A stretch of DNA of 64,000 nucleotides. It comes from Dolomedes plantarius. Lineage: Eukaryota; Arthropoda; Arachnida; Araneae; Dolomedidae. Position numbers and translations under genes: made by a program. The notes below the pieces were generated by a model. The model was not told where the DNA came from. It was given only the letters and a program-made list of their open reading frames with translations, and ran no database searches. The stretch lies in NCBI GenBank assembly GCA_907164885.2, contig OU015495.1, forward strand, positions 215,604,224-215,668,223. Reading direction: 5' to 3'. This document shows, piece by piece, positions 22,005-31,645 of the stretch. Numbering within the stretch: the first letter of the stretch is position 1; the number at the start of each line of letters is the position of its first letter.

Positions 22005-22190
22005 CAGTGAAACCTCTCAAGCCGGCCATCCCTCTAAACGGCCATATTTTGTTCAGAACTGATTCAAAACTCCATAGAGCCATTGTTATGGAAGAGAGAT
22101 CTCTTTTTGACGGCCACCCCTCGAAACGGACATTTCTTCTTCGGAATCTTTACCAGCTACCATAGAGAAGTTTCACGATCTCTCTCTCTC
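22005..22190 (+). repeat. pogo-type terminus fragment, CAGTGAAACCTCTCAAG
   Basis: Starts CAGTGAAACCTCTCAAGCCG and has internal repeats of the CGGCCA/CTCTAAACGGCC type also seen as CCCCTCGAAACGGACA. Only one end is present. It stops at a (TC)n run and a hAT end at 22194. Confidence 0.5.
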
Positions 22191-22193
22191 TCT

Positions 22194-22240
22194 CAGTGGC
22201 GTAGCGAGGGAGGGGGTCTATCATCTATCATGCCCCAAAT
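22194..22240 (+). repeat. End fragment of minisatellite-bearing hAT MITE
   Basis: CAGTGGCGTAGCGAGG followed by GGTCTATCATGCCCC matches the left border of the MITEs at 7938 and 14649, then breaks off into a TTAA-type MITE. Confidence 0.65.
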
Positions 22241-22505
22241 GTCAAAAATATAAAGAGAAAAAAATAATTTCAGTGAAAACACCCTTTTTATGACGCAAAA
22301 TACCTGTAAATCATCTTTTCGAGTACAAAATTTAGAAATTCTGAGCTACGAAGCATAATTATTTTCAATAAGATTTATTTGATATACAGTTAAGTATATA
22401 AAACTTAAATTTCAAAGAAATACGATCATTAAAAATGCGCCTGGAGCAATTTGAATATTCGTATAACACGAAAATTTTTATTTTGAGAAAAACACATTTA
22501 AATTA
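22241..22505 (-). repeat. Partial TTAA-type MITE, inverted relative to its neighbour
   Basis: This sequence is the reverse complement of about 22695-22965 in the next element, including the TCATCTTTTCGAGTAC and GAGCTACGAAGCAT segments. It lacks both terminal ends. Confidence 0.75.
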
Positions 22506-22511
22506 TTAATT

Positions 22512-23230
22512 GGGGACAGTGGATTTAAAAATTGGGAAATTTGTCCAAAAATTCTATTCTTTTATTTTATTGAATTATGAAACTACGGACGAGTAGGAAT
22601 GTGTTGCAAAAAGAATTTTTAATTTCTGCGATTACTTTCCTACGTATAGGAATTTGTATTTAATTTAGATATTACGTGGTTACTAATAGCAATAATTTTA
22701 AATGTGTTTTTCTCAAAATAAAAATTTTCATGTCACACGAATATTCAAACAGCTCCAGGTGCATTTCTAATGATCGTATTGCTTCGAAATTTAAGTTTTA
22801 TATACTTAACTGTATATCAAATAAATCTTAATGAAAAAAAAATGATGCTTCGTAGCTCAGAATTTCTTAATTTAGCACTCGAAAAGATGATTTACAGGTA
22901 TTTTGCGTCATAAAAAGGGTGTTTTCACTGTAATTATTTTTTTCTCTTTATATTTTTAATGAATGCTTAAAATAAGCAATAAGTTTCATTGTCAGTTCTA
23001 TAAGGTATCCCGTAAATAAAAATTACCATTATATGCGAAAGAAATGCGCATGGAACATTTTCAATTAGGCCAATTTTTGATATAATTAATAATTCATGAT
23101 TCATAAATTATTAATATTTCATCATTAAATTTTAACCACTTTTACATATCTATGGTACTAATCACATATTCAAATTTCAAACAAATCCATTGAAAACAAA
23201 AAAAGTTAGGTTTGGAAGTCCACTATCCCC
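22512..23230 (+). mobile_element. TTAA-type MITE, copy 1 (719 bp)
   Basis: Ends GGGGACAGTGGA and (reverse complement) GGGGATAGTGGACTTCC. TTAA follows on the right and an altered sequence lies on the left. It belongs to a family with copies at 28749, 36452, 39547 and 55891. The TTAA flank suggests piggyBac-mediated mobility, although the terminal bases are not the usual CCC. Confidence 0.75.
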
Positions 23231-23234
23231 TTAA

Positions 23235-24480
23235 AAAGACCCGGCCCGCTGTCCCCCGTTTATTCAAAATTGCAGAACATGACTTTTATCATCATATACG
23301 AGAAATAGGCCTACCAGCCACATGCATGCTCGATACAAAACTTATCTCAAGCCGCTCTGTTCACGAGAAGAAAGAAAGAAAAACAAAAAACTGCGATTCC
23401 ACCATTTTCCCCCAAACAATTTTCGTCATTCCCGGGCCATATGGCAGCTCGTTAAGTGCAAGCCTCCGCATTAATCAACCAGAACCGAAACTAAATAAAT
23501 CCTACGCTTGGAGTGTTCTCCCACAAAACATCGTACGATACTGGCAGATGGGGTTTTTTTTTTTTTCACACATTCTCATTCTGTTTGGACATTTATATAA
23601 ATAAGCCTTGCTTAGCTCAGCGCGTCCTGTTTACAGAAACTTGTTATCCACATTAACAAGTCGTCACACACCCATAAAGTTCTCAGCCACCTCGATTTTA
23701 GAGCGAAAAACCACCTGCGTTCGGGTTTCATCAGAGGAGAAACTGCTCCCATTACAAAGCGGTATCGTAACTTTGATTGTCGCTGACCGTCTGGGAAGAG
23801 TTTTGCCGCTGAACCAGATGCGTTTCTGTGAGTTTTTGTGATGATTTCTAGACCCGTGCATACCGAAAGGGAAACTTGAACGGGAAAAAGGGGGGGGGGG
23901 GAGAAAATTTAGTGTCGACGAAACGGGGTGGACACCCATCCCGTGTCTGCTCAGTGGAATTCGGGAGAAGAGAGAAGTTATAATACAGCTGGACGAAAAA
24001 GGGGGCGGTGTTGAAAGGCGTAGGTTACCGGGGAAGGTTTTGCAAACTCCCCTCACCAGTTTGAGTTTTAAAAAGTAAAAAACAAATATGCTCCAAAGAT
24101 TATGATATAATAATTCGGCATTGAGGATTGCCCAGTAATTTGGTGAGGCAATCCAAAAAATTTTACTTACAAATCGGAGAGCGATAAAATTTGCTAGATG
24201 TAAAATGCAAAATAGTTTTATCAATATACAAGGAAAAAAATTACTACCTGTAGCTAATACTCTTTCAGGGCATTCTGAAAACAAGCATAACTAAAAATCG
24301 CCGATTTTTGAGGTATGACGTTGTTGAAAGGAGTGAGCGATATGTGGTCAATACAAGTAGTACAATCGAAATTTGAAACTGAAGCTGGTTATTAAATGAA
24401 AATATAGAATAGATAATTTCATACACAAAATTTAATATTACTACACATATCTTAATTTGGAACATAGTATTGTTATTAGA
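23235..24480. other. No gene seen
   Basis: Mixed-composition DNA with small overlapping frames in several phases and no domain in any of them. No terminal repeats are apparent. It may be host sequence. Confidence 0.35.
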
Positions 24481-24495
24481 ACATAGGAAATCAAA

Positions 24496-24537
24496 GAATT
24501 AAATACAGATCAAATATATTTGATCTGTATTTAATTC
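24496..24537. repeat. Perfect 42-bp palindrome
   Basis: The 21-bp arms GAATTAAATACAGATCAAAT(A) meet with no spacer and no mismatch. Confidence 0.95.
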
Positions 24538-24597
24538 CCGCCAAGTAATTAAGGATCTAGGTGAGTTTGGAATGTAATACCAGTCACTTTCAAAACA

Positions 24598-25286
24598 TTA
24601 ATAAGAGGTCTGGCATTGTTTGTCATTGACAAGTTTTTGAACATTAGGTTGTAACTGTGACAAAGTACACCTCAGGTCTCTTTCAACGTCCAGCTTTGCT
24701 CGATATTTTGACTTTATGTATGCTAATGCTGAAAATCCAGATTCACAGAGAAATGTGGATGAAAACTGCACTAACAACCTCAAAGCTTCCAAAGCAACTT
24801 CTGGGTAAACAGGAAAATAGCGTAACCAAAAATTTTCAACATCCATGTTTTCGAATTCCGCGTTTGCTTGAGAATCACATTTTAGGTCGAAAGCTTGTTC
24901 CTGAATATTATCAGGAAGTACATCCACGTCGATTTTAAAAGGATCTCTTGTTAACTTAAACTCCCGATTCTGTGAACTAATATCTGGAAAATAGTCTGCA
25001 ATTTCATTTTGCAATGCTACCTACCAAATGCATAATGATATAAGGTCCTTCAATACATTTATATGTTGCAATGGGGGATTTTTTTTTTATCATCGAGGAG
25101 GTCGTTCAATCTTGGAGAGGATGAAAAATTTGGCTCTGAACTCTGAAGGCGGCGTTGCCAAAGAGCTATCTTCTTTGCGAAACCCTTAACTGCATCATAA
25201 GTCTTCAGAATTTTTTTCTGACATTGTAGCTTCATGTTCAGACAGTTGAATGTCGAAAATACGTTACGGTTACATTGTGACCACAA
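24598..25286 (-). pseudogene. hAT transposase, C-terminal part
   Basis: The last 138 codons carry the hAT dimerisation domain: FSSTFLCESGFSALAYIKSK, then KLDVERDLRCTLSQLQP. This is the ZBED5/SCAND3-like branch. Upstream on the minus strand, another frame (25286 to 25059) gives LNMKLQCQKKILKTYDAVKG...KKIALWQRRL, the usual helical segment of the same proteins, so a frameshift separates them. The N-terminal BED finger and first catalytic region are not recognisable. Confidence 0.8.
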
Positions 25287-25450
25287 AATTGAATACAGTA
25301 AATTACAGTTAGTTTTACTTTTTATTTACTTTTTTTAATTCAAGCCTCCCTTGAAATTCTTCTACCCCCCCCCCCCCCCCTAGGTTCAGCGGTTACACGC
25401 GTTCTCTGGTCCCCAGCGTTTCAGTTTTTAGGAATTTTTCTGGTCACTTT
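25287..25450. other. No gene seen; C tract
   Basis: AT-rich spacer with a run of about 15 C near 25367-25381. Confidence 0.6.
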
Positions 25451-26050
25451 TTAAGTCAATTTATAACCGGTCATGGCAAATTTCCGTCTTATTATCACCG
25501 TTTCCTCAATAGATTTCCTGTTTGCATTTGTGGTGAGGCTTGTGCCGATCCCATTCATTATGTTTATAATTGTCCATACTTTAATGACCTCCGACGTAGC
25601 CTGTTTCCTCATAATCTTTCCGAAATTCACCCTTCTCGTCTGTTGTTCAATCCCGTTTCTCGTCAGAATATCTCTAAATTTATACATCAAATCAATATTC
25701 TGGAAGAGGAAATATTTCAATATTAACTGCTCATTTCTTCTCATCTTTTTTGCCCTCGTCCTTTGCATCAGTTTTGTTTTTAGTTTACATTTTGTACTGT
25801 ACCCGTACTTTTGAGCTGACAATGGCTCTCCTTGGTTTTTCGCTTTTTGTTCTCCTTGGAGTTTTTGAAGTTTGGAGTCGTTTGACTCTCCTTGGTTTTT
25901 GTTGTTTGGTTGAGGAAGACAGGGGTCTCTCATCTTTTTGAACATTTCTTTAGTTTCGTCTCTTAAAACATTGGTTTGCTGCTTTTTTTCTCTGGGTGTG
26001 CTGCTCTTCAGTTGTCATTTTGTTTTGTTTGTTTTTGCCCATCATCATTG
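25451..26050 (-). other. Unidentified protein-like frame, one probable frameshift
   Basis: A 164-codon frame (25945 to 25451) encodes a Lys/Gln/Asn-rich, highly basic peptide (KNQGESNDSKLQKLQGEQK). Upstream, near 26050-25960, another frame gives TTEEQHTQRKK, and the original frame carries NVLRDETKEMFKKM just before the ATG, suggesting one protein broken by a frameshift. The composition resembles a nucleic-acid-binding or coiled-coil protein such as a retroelement gag/ORF1, but I do not recognise it. Confidence 0.25.
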
Positions 26051-26452
26051 CTAACGTGTTGTTGTTTATCTCATCGTAACCTTCGTAACACCTTGCAAGT
26101 AATCTTTATACACCGTGGTTCTCCTTAGCAGTCCTTCATCGGTTTGTTTTGTTGTGGTCGGGTCGGCTGCACGCCTTAGTGGATACTAACAGTTTTAGTG
26201 TCATTAGTAACTGTTTAGTCCTAACTGCTATAAAATTGAATTCTCTCTAATAAATTGAAGACAGTACTAACTACTAAAACAGATAGCAAAACAGGTTTGT
26301 GGAGGGAAGATGTCATATTTATTGGAGAATATAACGAGAGAAACAGTGCAATGAAATATAATAATTATGTTAATCATTCATGTAATAAAATTTTAAGTAT
26401 GAGTAACTGAATTTGAATGTGTGTTTTCGTCTCTTTCCCTTTTATATTTTTC

Positions 26453-26508
26453 TTGGGGCCCCAAACAGAAGTTTGGCCCAGCCCCCGTAAAGTCTCTGGG
26501 CGGCCCTG
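26453..26508 (-). repeat. hAT terminus, CAGGGCCGCCCAGAG
   Basis: Read on the minus strand the sequence starts CAGGGCCGCCCAGAGAC, a typical hAT end. It could be the 5' end of the minus-strand element whose transposase tail lies at 24598-25286. A matching other end was not found. Confidence 0.5.
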
Positions 26509-26614
26509 CAGATACATACATACATATGTACATACAAAAGAGGTAAGCAACGATAAGTTAATCCTACGTCCCGAGGTAGTTTCGTTTGAAGAGACTACCT
26601 GAATTTTTTTTTAA

Positions 26615-26778
26615 GACTTCCTTTTCACAGAGCCGTATAATTTTTGGATGATTTCTCATTTTTCTGTCTAGAGTCTTGTAATAAACATAACTATATTCAT
26701 AATAAACAAATATTTTTCTAACTTCCTTTTGCCAGAGCCGTATAATTTTTGGATCATTTCTCATCTTTCTGTCTACAG
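26615..26778 (+). repeat. Direct duplication, 106-bp period
   Basis: ACTTCCTTTT...CAGAGCCGTATAATTTTTGG and following bases occur at 26615 and again at 26721. The second unit is interrupted by the hAT MITE at 26779 and resumes at 27089 with AGTCTTG, so the duplication predates that insertion. Confidence 0.75.
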
Positions 26779-27080
26779 CAGGGGTGTCAAACTCAAAGGC
26801 TACCTTGGGCCAAACGAACAAGGTTTAACTATAGGTGGGCCGCAAAAAAATCAATATTAATAGAAACGTAGGTTTATTTACCTAATTACAGTATATTCAA
26901 CATAAATATATGCATTTTGTTTAATAATAGCAAAAAAGAGTATCATTAAAAAAACATTTAGCGAATTCTTCCAATCTTATTATAATTCTGCGTCGGTTAT
27001 TTTATTATATATTATTGTGTGCCAATATATTGGTCGGGCTGCAAAAATGTTCGTCGCGGGCCTCGAGTTTGACACCCCTG
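26779..27080. mobile_element. hAT-type MITE (302 bp), CAGGGGTGTCAAACTC family
   Basis: Inverted ends CAGGGGTGTCAAACTC and GAGTTTGACACCCCTG. The perfect 8-bp duplication GTCTACAG lies at 26771-26778 and 27081-27088. The interior is AT-rich with GGGCCGC-type subterminal motifs. There is no transposase. Confidence 0.92.
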
Positions 27081-27130
27081 GTCTACAGTCTTGAAAACAA
27101 TAGGTAACACAGTAACCTTATACCTTTTGG

Positions 27131-27300
27131 CAGTGGCGTAGCTACATATTCAGCGCACTGGAGCAAGTAAAATCGGTGCGCCCGCTTGTTTCTCGGAAGA
27201 GTTCTGGCGAAATTTGTTTTAAAATAAACATTTTCATTTAGAAACTCGACAAAAATATAAAAAAATCAAAATAAACATTTTGATTCATTCCTCATCAACA
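27131..27300 (+). repeat. hAT terminus fragment, CAGTGGCGTAGCTAC family
   Basis: Starts CAGTGGCGTAGCTACATATT followed by a GCGCACTGGAGCAAG segment. A related opposite end (CTACGCCCCTG preceded by GCTCCACGGTAG) lies at 61575-61641. The other end of this copy is missing. Confidence 0.5.
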
Positions 27301-27308
27301 TAAACATT

Positions 27309-28477
27309 TTACTTTAGAAACTCGAATGTTGAGGGAAACTTAACATCATATCGTTTAGTATGTTCTTTTATGGTAGTCGCTAGCAAAAATGGGCTACAGT
27401 TGATTCCAAACAAAACCCGACAAAATCTATAAACAATAGTGTTGGAATCATCATTAGGATTATTCGTCCAAATAAATTTTGTCACGTCTCTATCCTCCTC
27501 ATGTATGCCTACCTGAAGGAACACTTGTTTTATGTCTGCGGTAAAGGCAATAGCGTTTTTCCTAAACCTAATTATTAGATCAAAAATATCTGGATACAAA
27601 TTTGGTCCAATGTGAAAGCAATCATTAATTGACAGCTCATTTCTAGCATCAGAACTTCCATCGAATACAATACGTAATTTTACCCGTGACTTTGTTTTAA
27701 CGAATTACAGCCCTATGGGGTAAATAAAACTCTACTTTATTATCATTTTCTGGGGCCTTTTCAATTATCCCTTCACGTTCATAGTCTTCAATTACTTCCT
27801 TGCATTTATCAAAGAACGGGGGATCATATTTAAAACGTTTACGCAACTTGCCGAATCTCTCTGACGCTACCTCGAAGTTGTCTTTTAACAATTCCTTAGC
27901 ATTTGGTTTCCACATTAACCCAACACCATTTTATATTCGAGATTGGATCTGAATCAATTCGTTATCAGAATCTGAAATATTTTCTTTTTCTACATCAATA
28001 CCCATACCTTCTAGTTCAAAAAAAAAGTCTAAAATCATATATTTCAAAATCAGAACTAGCAGCACGATTCACAGTTATTATATCCTGAAACAGAACTAGT
28101 CTGTAGCGAGCCGGGACCAAATAAACTACGAGTTTTTCACCCAGCGAAAGGGATGTGCTCTTTAACACTGATAAGAAACCAGCTCTCACAAATAAGTATG
28201 TCTGTATATTACCCCAGTTCGACCAACACCTCCTATAGAAGATATCTTCTATAGGAGGTGTTGGTTCGACCCCTTGCCAAGCCATGTATTTATTACCTTC
28301 AGAAGCGGCTGGGCGATTTGTCGCGTTGGATTGTTTATGCTTTGCCAGGGGGAGCCGAAATGTTTGACAGCTCAAGAGTTTCGGATTCTCGCTGCCGAAC
28401 CCATAAATCTGTAACTGCTCTGATTTAATGGCCTGGAGGTTCAAGTCATGGCATACACTTCTTTTCACAAATGTCAT
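27309..28477 (-). pseudogene. Bel/Pao LTR retrotransposon pol fragment
   Basis: Reading on the minus strand, 28477-28330 gives VCHDLNLQAIKSEQLQIYGF, resembling the Bel/Pao aspartic protease (DUF1758) region. Next, 27915-27697 gives IEDYEREGIIEKAP and YLPHRAVIR, the entry to the RT. After a +1 frameshift come a VFDGSSDA-type segment and then DLIIRFRKNAIAFTADIKQV with FLQVGIHEEDRDVTKFIW (motif A aspartate in ADI). The fragment stops before the catalytic YxDD, and no LTR, integrase or RNase H was seen. Frameshifts and the missing ends show it is dead. Confidence 0.8.
28222..28265. repeat. Perfect 44-bp palindrome
   Basis: Arms of 22 bp (ACCAACACCTCCTATAGAAG..) meet at a central GATATC with no spacer or mismatch. 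It lies inside the Bel/Pao remnant and disrupts its frame. Confidence 0.95.
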
Positions 28478-28614
28478 TCCGAAAACTTATTAAAAACAAG
28501 CCTTTTTTTTTATATAATTCCATATAAGCAACTTGAAATTTATTAAAAAATATAAATGTATGTATAATACAAAACGAAAAGAAACAGAAAATATTATTTT
28601 TATTTAATGCGACT

Positions 28615-29908
28615 TCAATTTAATAAATTTCTTCCTCATCACAGCTCAGTACAATCAAACGAGAACTTTTTTTCGGTTGAACGATATCACCTTCACTTTC
28701 AGAACATTTACCTTCATTTAGATTTTTTGCACCTTCTATCCTTTTTAAGGGGACAGTGAACCTTCAAATCTAAAGAAAGTGGTTAAAATTTAAAGATGAA
28801 ATATTAATAATTTATGAATTATTAATTATTAACTATATCAAAAATTAGCCTCATTAAAAATGTTCCAGGCGCATTTCTTTTGCATATAATAAGGTAATTT
28901 TTATTTACAAGATACCTTATAGACCTAACAATGAAACATATTGCTTATCTTAAGCATTCATTAAAAATATAAAAGAAAAAAAATAATAGTGAAAACACCC
29001 TTTTTATTAGGCAAAATACCTATAAATCATCTTTTCGAGTACAAAATTTAGAAATTTTGGGCTACGAAGCATAATTTTTTTCAATAATATTTATTTGAAA
29101 TACAGTTAAGTATATAAAACTTAAATTTCAAAGCAATACGATCATTAGAAATGCGCCCGGAACAGTTTGAATATTCGTAAGACGTGAAAATTTTTATTTT
29201 GATAAAAGCACATTTAAAGTTATTGCTATTAGTAACCACATAATATCTAAATTAAATACAAATTCCTATAACTAGGAAAGTAATCGCAGAAATTAAAAAT
29301 TCTTTTTGCAACACATTCTTACTCGTCCGTAGTTCAATAAAATAAAAAAATCGACTTTTTGGACAAATTTCACAATTTTGGAAGTCCCCTTAAAATATCT
29401 GTAATTTTAAGGGGTTGTTTCCTGGTTCTTACAAAATCATTGATTTGAATTTTCGACTTCTTTCAGCGGAAGGGTCTGCTGCATTCAAGAAAAGTGATTG
29501 AAGATTTGCATCTAAGCTTAGGCCTTCTTGTAATTTTTTTAGTGTAAATTATTAACTTCACAATCTTCATCAATGCTCAGAATCGATAGGATTTACAGCT
29601 TCAGATACCATTTCCAACAAATCCGCACCGTCAATTTCTTAAATCTTGAACATCCTCAATAGCCATGTCCACAAAATCTTCGCCTCCGATTGATTCAGCA
29701 AGTTTCAATGTGCCACCAATTTCATTTTCTGACGATTCTGCTTAAAACTGAAGATGACTTCTTCCAACACGCAATTAACGTTCAGGAACAGCGACAAAGA
29801 TATGATGTCGACGCAGAGCTTATTTGAAAATTGTTTCCAAGCTTCCATTACATTAATTGATTTTGAATCGGTTGCTTCTAAAACCGATAACTTGCACTTC
29901 AACGACAT
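28615..29908 (-). pseudogene. Tigger/pogo-like transposase C-terminus, split by a MITE
   Basis: From 29908 the minus strand gives MSLKCKLSVLEATDSKSINV and then MEAWKQFSNKL, like the end of the DDE domain and following helix in Tigger/jerky-type proteins. Broken frames continue with an acidic region (IGGEDFVDMAIEDVQD). A hydrophilic tail ends just before the MITE at 28749-29389. Beyond it, at 28745-28615, the sequence resumes as a charged tail ending LIVLSCDEEEIY and a stop. The assignment rests on pattern resemblance of a poorly conserved region. Confidence 0.4.
28749..29389 (-). mobile_element. TTAA-type MITE, copy 2 (641 bp)
   Basis: Starts GGGGACAGTGAACCTTCAAA after TTAA (28745-28748) and ends GAAGTCCCC before TTAA (29390-29393). 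The right terminus has lost about 6 bases (CACTGT). Orientation is opposite to the copy at 22512. It inserted into the Tigger-like coding remnant. Confidence 0.8.
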
Positions 29909-30029
29909 CGGGAGTGTCCCTATTAATCTCAGCGACCCCGAAAACTATGGATTCGACAGTGATATCATTTGTTTTCGATTATTTTTACATGTGCCCCCTG
30001 CCCCCCTAGGGTGCTAGGGGTGTCTTATT

Positions 30030-30150
30030 GTGAATCTAAAACCATTCTCGAATCAACTTAATCGCACACACAAAATTTCATAAAAATCAGTCCAGCCGTT
30101 TAGGAGAAGTTCAGTGACATACACACGGACAGAAGAACTATATATAAAGA
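30030..30150 (-). repeat. Helitron-type 5' end fragment
   Basis: On the minus strand it begins TCTTTATATATAGTTCTTCT after A, followed by GTCCGTGTGTATGTCACTG and CTAAACGGCTGGACTGATTT. These motifs are common at arthropod Helitron 5' ends. The 3' end was not located. Confidence 0.45.
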
Positions 30151-30168
30151 TATATATATATATATATA

Positions 30169-30785
30169 CACTGCTCAAAAAAATTAGGGGAGCAAGCAAA
30201 GAAGTTAAGAAAACCGTGCGAGACAGCCACGTATTGACATAAAATGGATAGTACAAGCGTATCAATGCGCAATACGGAAAAAAAGACGTAAAAAAATTTG
30301 TAATTAAGCTTTAATACTTTGAAAATATGAAAAGATGATTTAGGGCAACAATTTGGTTACATGTAAACGATAAAAAAAGTATTGTTTAGAAATGATGCAA
30401 GATTTTTAATATGGCGTGTGGACTCCTCGAACAGCTAAGACTGCTGCACACATGTTTTCCATGGATGCGATGATGATATCGATAAGACTTTGGGGAATAC
30501 TGCTCCAAGAAGTGCAATCTTCAAGACTCGGACAGTAAGAGGAGGCCTTGGTCTCGCTGCAATGCGTCGGAGCATGTCCCAAACATGCTCGATTGGATTC
30601 AGGTCAGGAGAGCACGCTGGCCATTCCATACGTTGTATTGTTTCAGCTTCAACCATGTTCTACACAAGACGAGCTGTATGCGGTCTGGCATTATCATGCT
30701 GGAAAACAAAGGAATCTTAAATGGCTGCAGCGTAAGGTATGACATGAGGTCTCAGTATCTCGTCTGCATACCTTCGGACCTAATA
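30169..30785 (-). mobile_element. Tc1-like element, 3' half only
   Basis: The terminus CACTGCTCAAAAAAATTAGG sits at 30169. Behind it on the minus strand, from 30656, lies the catalytic tail [20 protein letters not shown] with an RPRPPLTV motif, as in Tc1 transposases, with stops and shifts beyond. The element is cut off at the (TA)n array near 30787. Confidence 0.75.
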
Positions 30786-30786
30786 T

Positions 30787-30796
30787 ATTATATATA

Positions 30797-30878
<82 letters not shown>

Positions 30879-30905
30879 TATAAAGTTTTATATATATATA
30901 TATAT
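30787..30905. repeat. (TA)n microsatellite
   Basis: About 75 bp of pure TA followed by an interrupted TA-rich stretch that forms a smaller hairpin (ATATAAAGTTTTATATAT). Confidence 0.9.
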
Positions 30906-30908
30906 AAC

Positions 30909-31645
30909 TTTAACAGAGCTAGATAATTATAAGAAGAATATAGACAAAAACAATACAGAAATGAAGCACTCAGGGCATCCACGCACCAGAGGCAAGATTC
31001 TGTAATAGTGCCGGAACTAAACCAGAAGTACGAGGTAACCGACAGGTCTCGTCATCAGGGAGCCTAACCAAATGAGTTACCTCAAGGGGAACTTTCTGAA
31101 TAGGAAGACGTCCCAAGGCCCCGGAGCAAATGCAAAAAAATTTAGGGTCAGAAATAAGGTAAACTTAAAGCAAATATTAAGTTCTATCGGTAATGATTTA
31201 GATTATTTCATAGTAAAATTATCAAGGAAGCATAATTGGCCTATCGAAGGTTTCATGGAGTGGAAGGTACGTGTTTTACAGGATGTGAAGGGGAATTACG
31301 AAGTTATTATTCGTGTTATCGAATCAGCCGATTATAAGGACCGAAATGTTCGCGTCCCGATGTGGTCTCATTAACCGGAATGGACTGTATTTCCTTTGGA
31401 AATTCAATTCAAGCTTTCTTTATTTCTCTCTATATAAATGGATGTATGTGTGCATGTTCCAGCATCCTGAATTCCATGGCATCAGGTTAGGCTCCCTGAT
31501 GACGAGACCTGTCGGTTACCTCGTACTTCTGGTTTAGTTCCGGCACTATTACAGAATCTTGCCTCTGGTGCATGGATGACCCGAGTGCTTCATTTCTGTA
31601 TTGTTTTTGTCTACATTCTTCTTATAATTATCTAGCTCTGTTAAA
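30909..31645. mobile_element. 161-bp inverted repeats enclosing a 415-bp spacer (possible new element)
   Basis: Arms 30909-31069 and 31485-31645 are equal in length and match at all but about 4 of 161 positions. The outer ends read TTTAACAGAGCTAG. The spacer holds a 100-codon ORF. The structure lies exactly between a (TA)n array and the damaged tip of a Tigger element, as though inserted there. I do not recognise the family. An inverted duplication of host DNA is the alternative. Confidence 0.6.
31072..31374 (+). CDS. Unknown 100-aa protein inside the inverted-repeat structure
   Basis: The ATG lies three bases inside the left arm's inner boundary, and an in-frame TAA occurs upstream within the arm. 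The protein starts MSYLKGNFLNRKTSQGPG, is basic in its first 35 residues (NAKKFRVRNKVNLK), and has a mixed central part (SIGNDLDYFIVKLSRKHNW). The end is FMEWKVRVLQDVKGNYEV followed by IIRVIESADYKD. There is no signal peptide, membrane segment or motif I can name. Alternating hydrophobic residues near the end suggest beta strands. It could be real or chance; there is no second copy for comparison. Confidence 0.3.
   Translation: MSYLKGNFLNRKTSQGPGANAKKFRVRNKVNLKQILSSIGNDLDYFIVKLSRKHNWPIEGFMEWKVRVLQDVKGNYEVIIRVIESADYKDRNVRVPMWSH

Noticed and set aside
23664..24284. A 206-codon minus-strand frame
   Set aside because: It is long, but has no recognisable domain, mixed hydrophobic and proline runs and overlapping frames in other phases. 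I found no support for a real gene.
25473..25814. A 113-codon plus-strand hydrophobic frame resembling a membrane protein
   Set aside because: It is the complement of the Lys/Asn-rich minus-strand frame. AAA/AAT-rich sense strands give Phe/Ile-rich antisense frames.
27131..28477. A complete Bel/Pao element between hAT-like ends
   Set aside because: No LTRs, integrase or primer-binding site were found, and the hAT tip at 27131 is unrelated to the retroelement.
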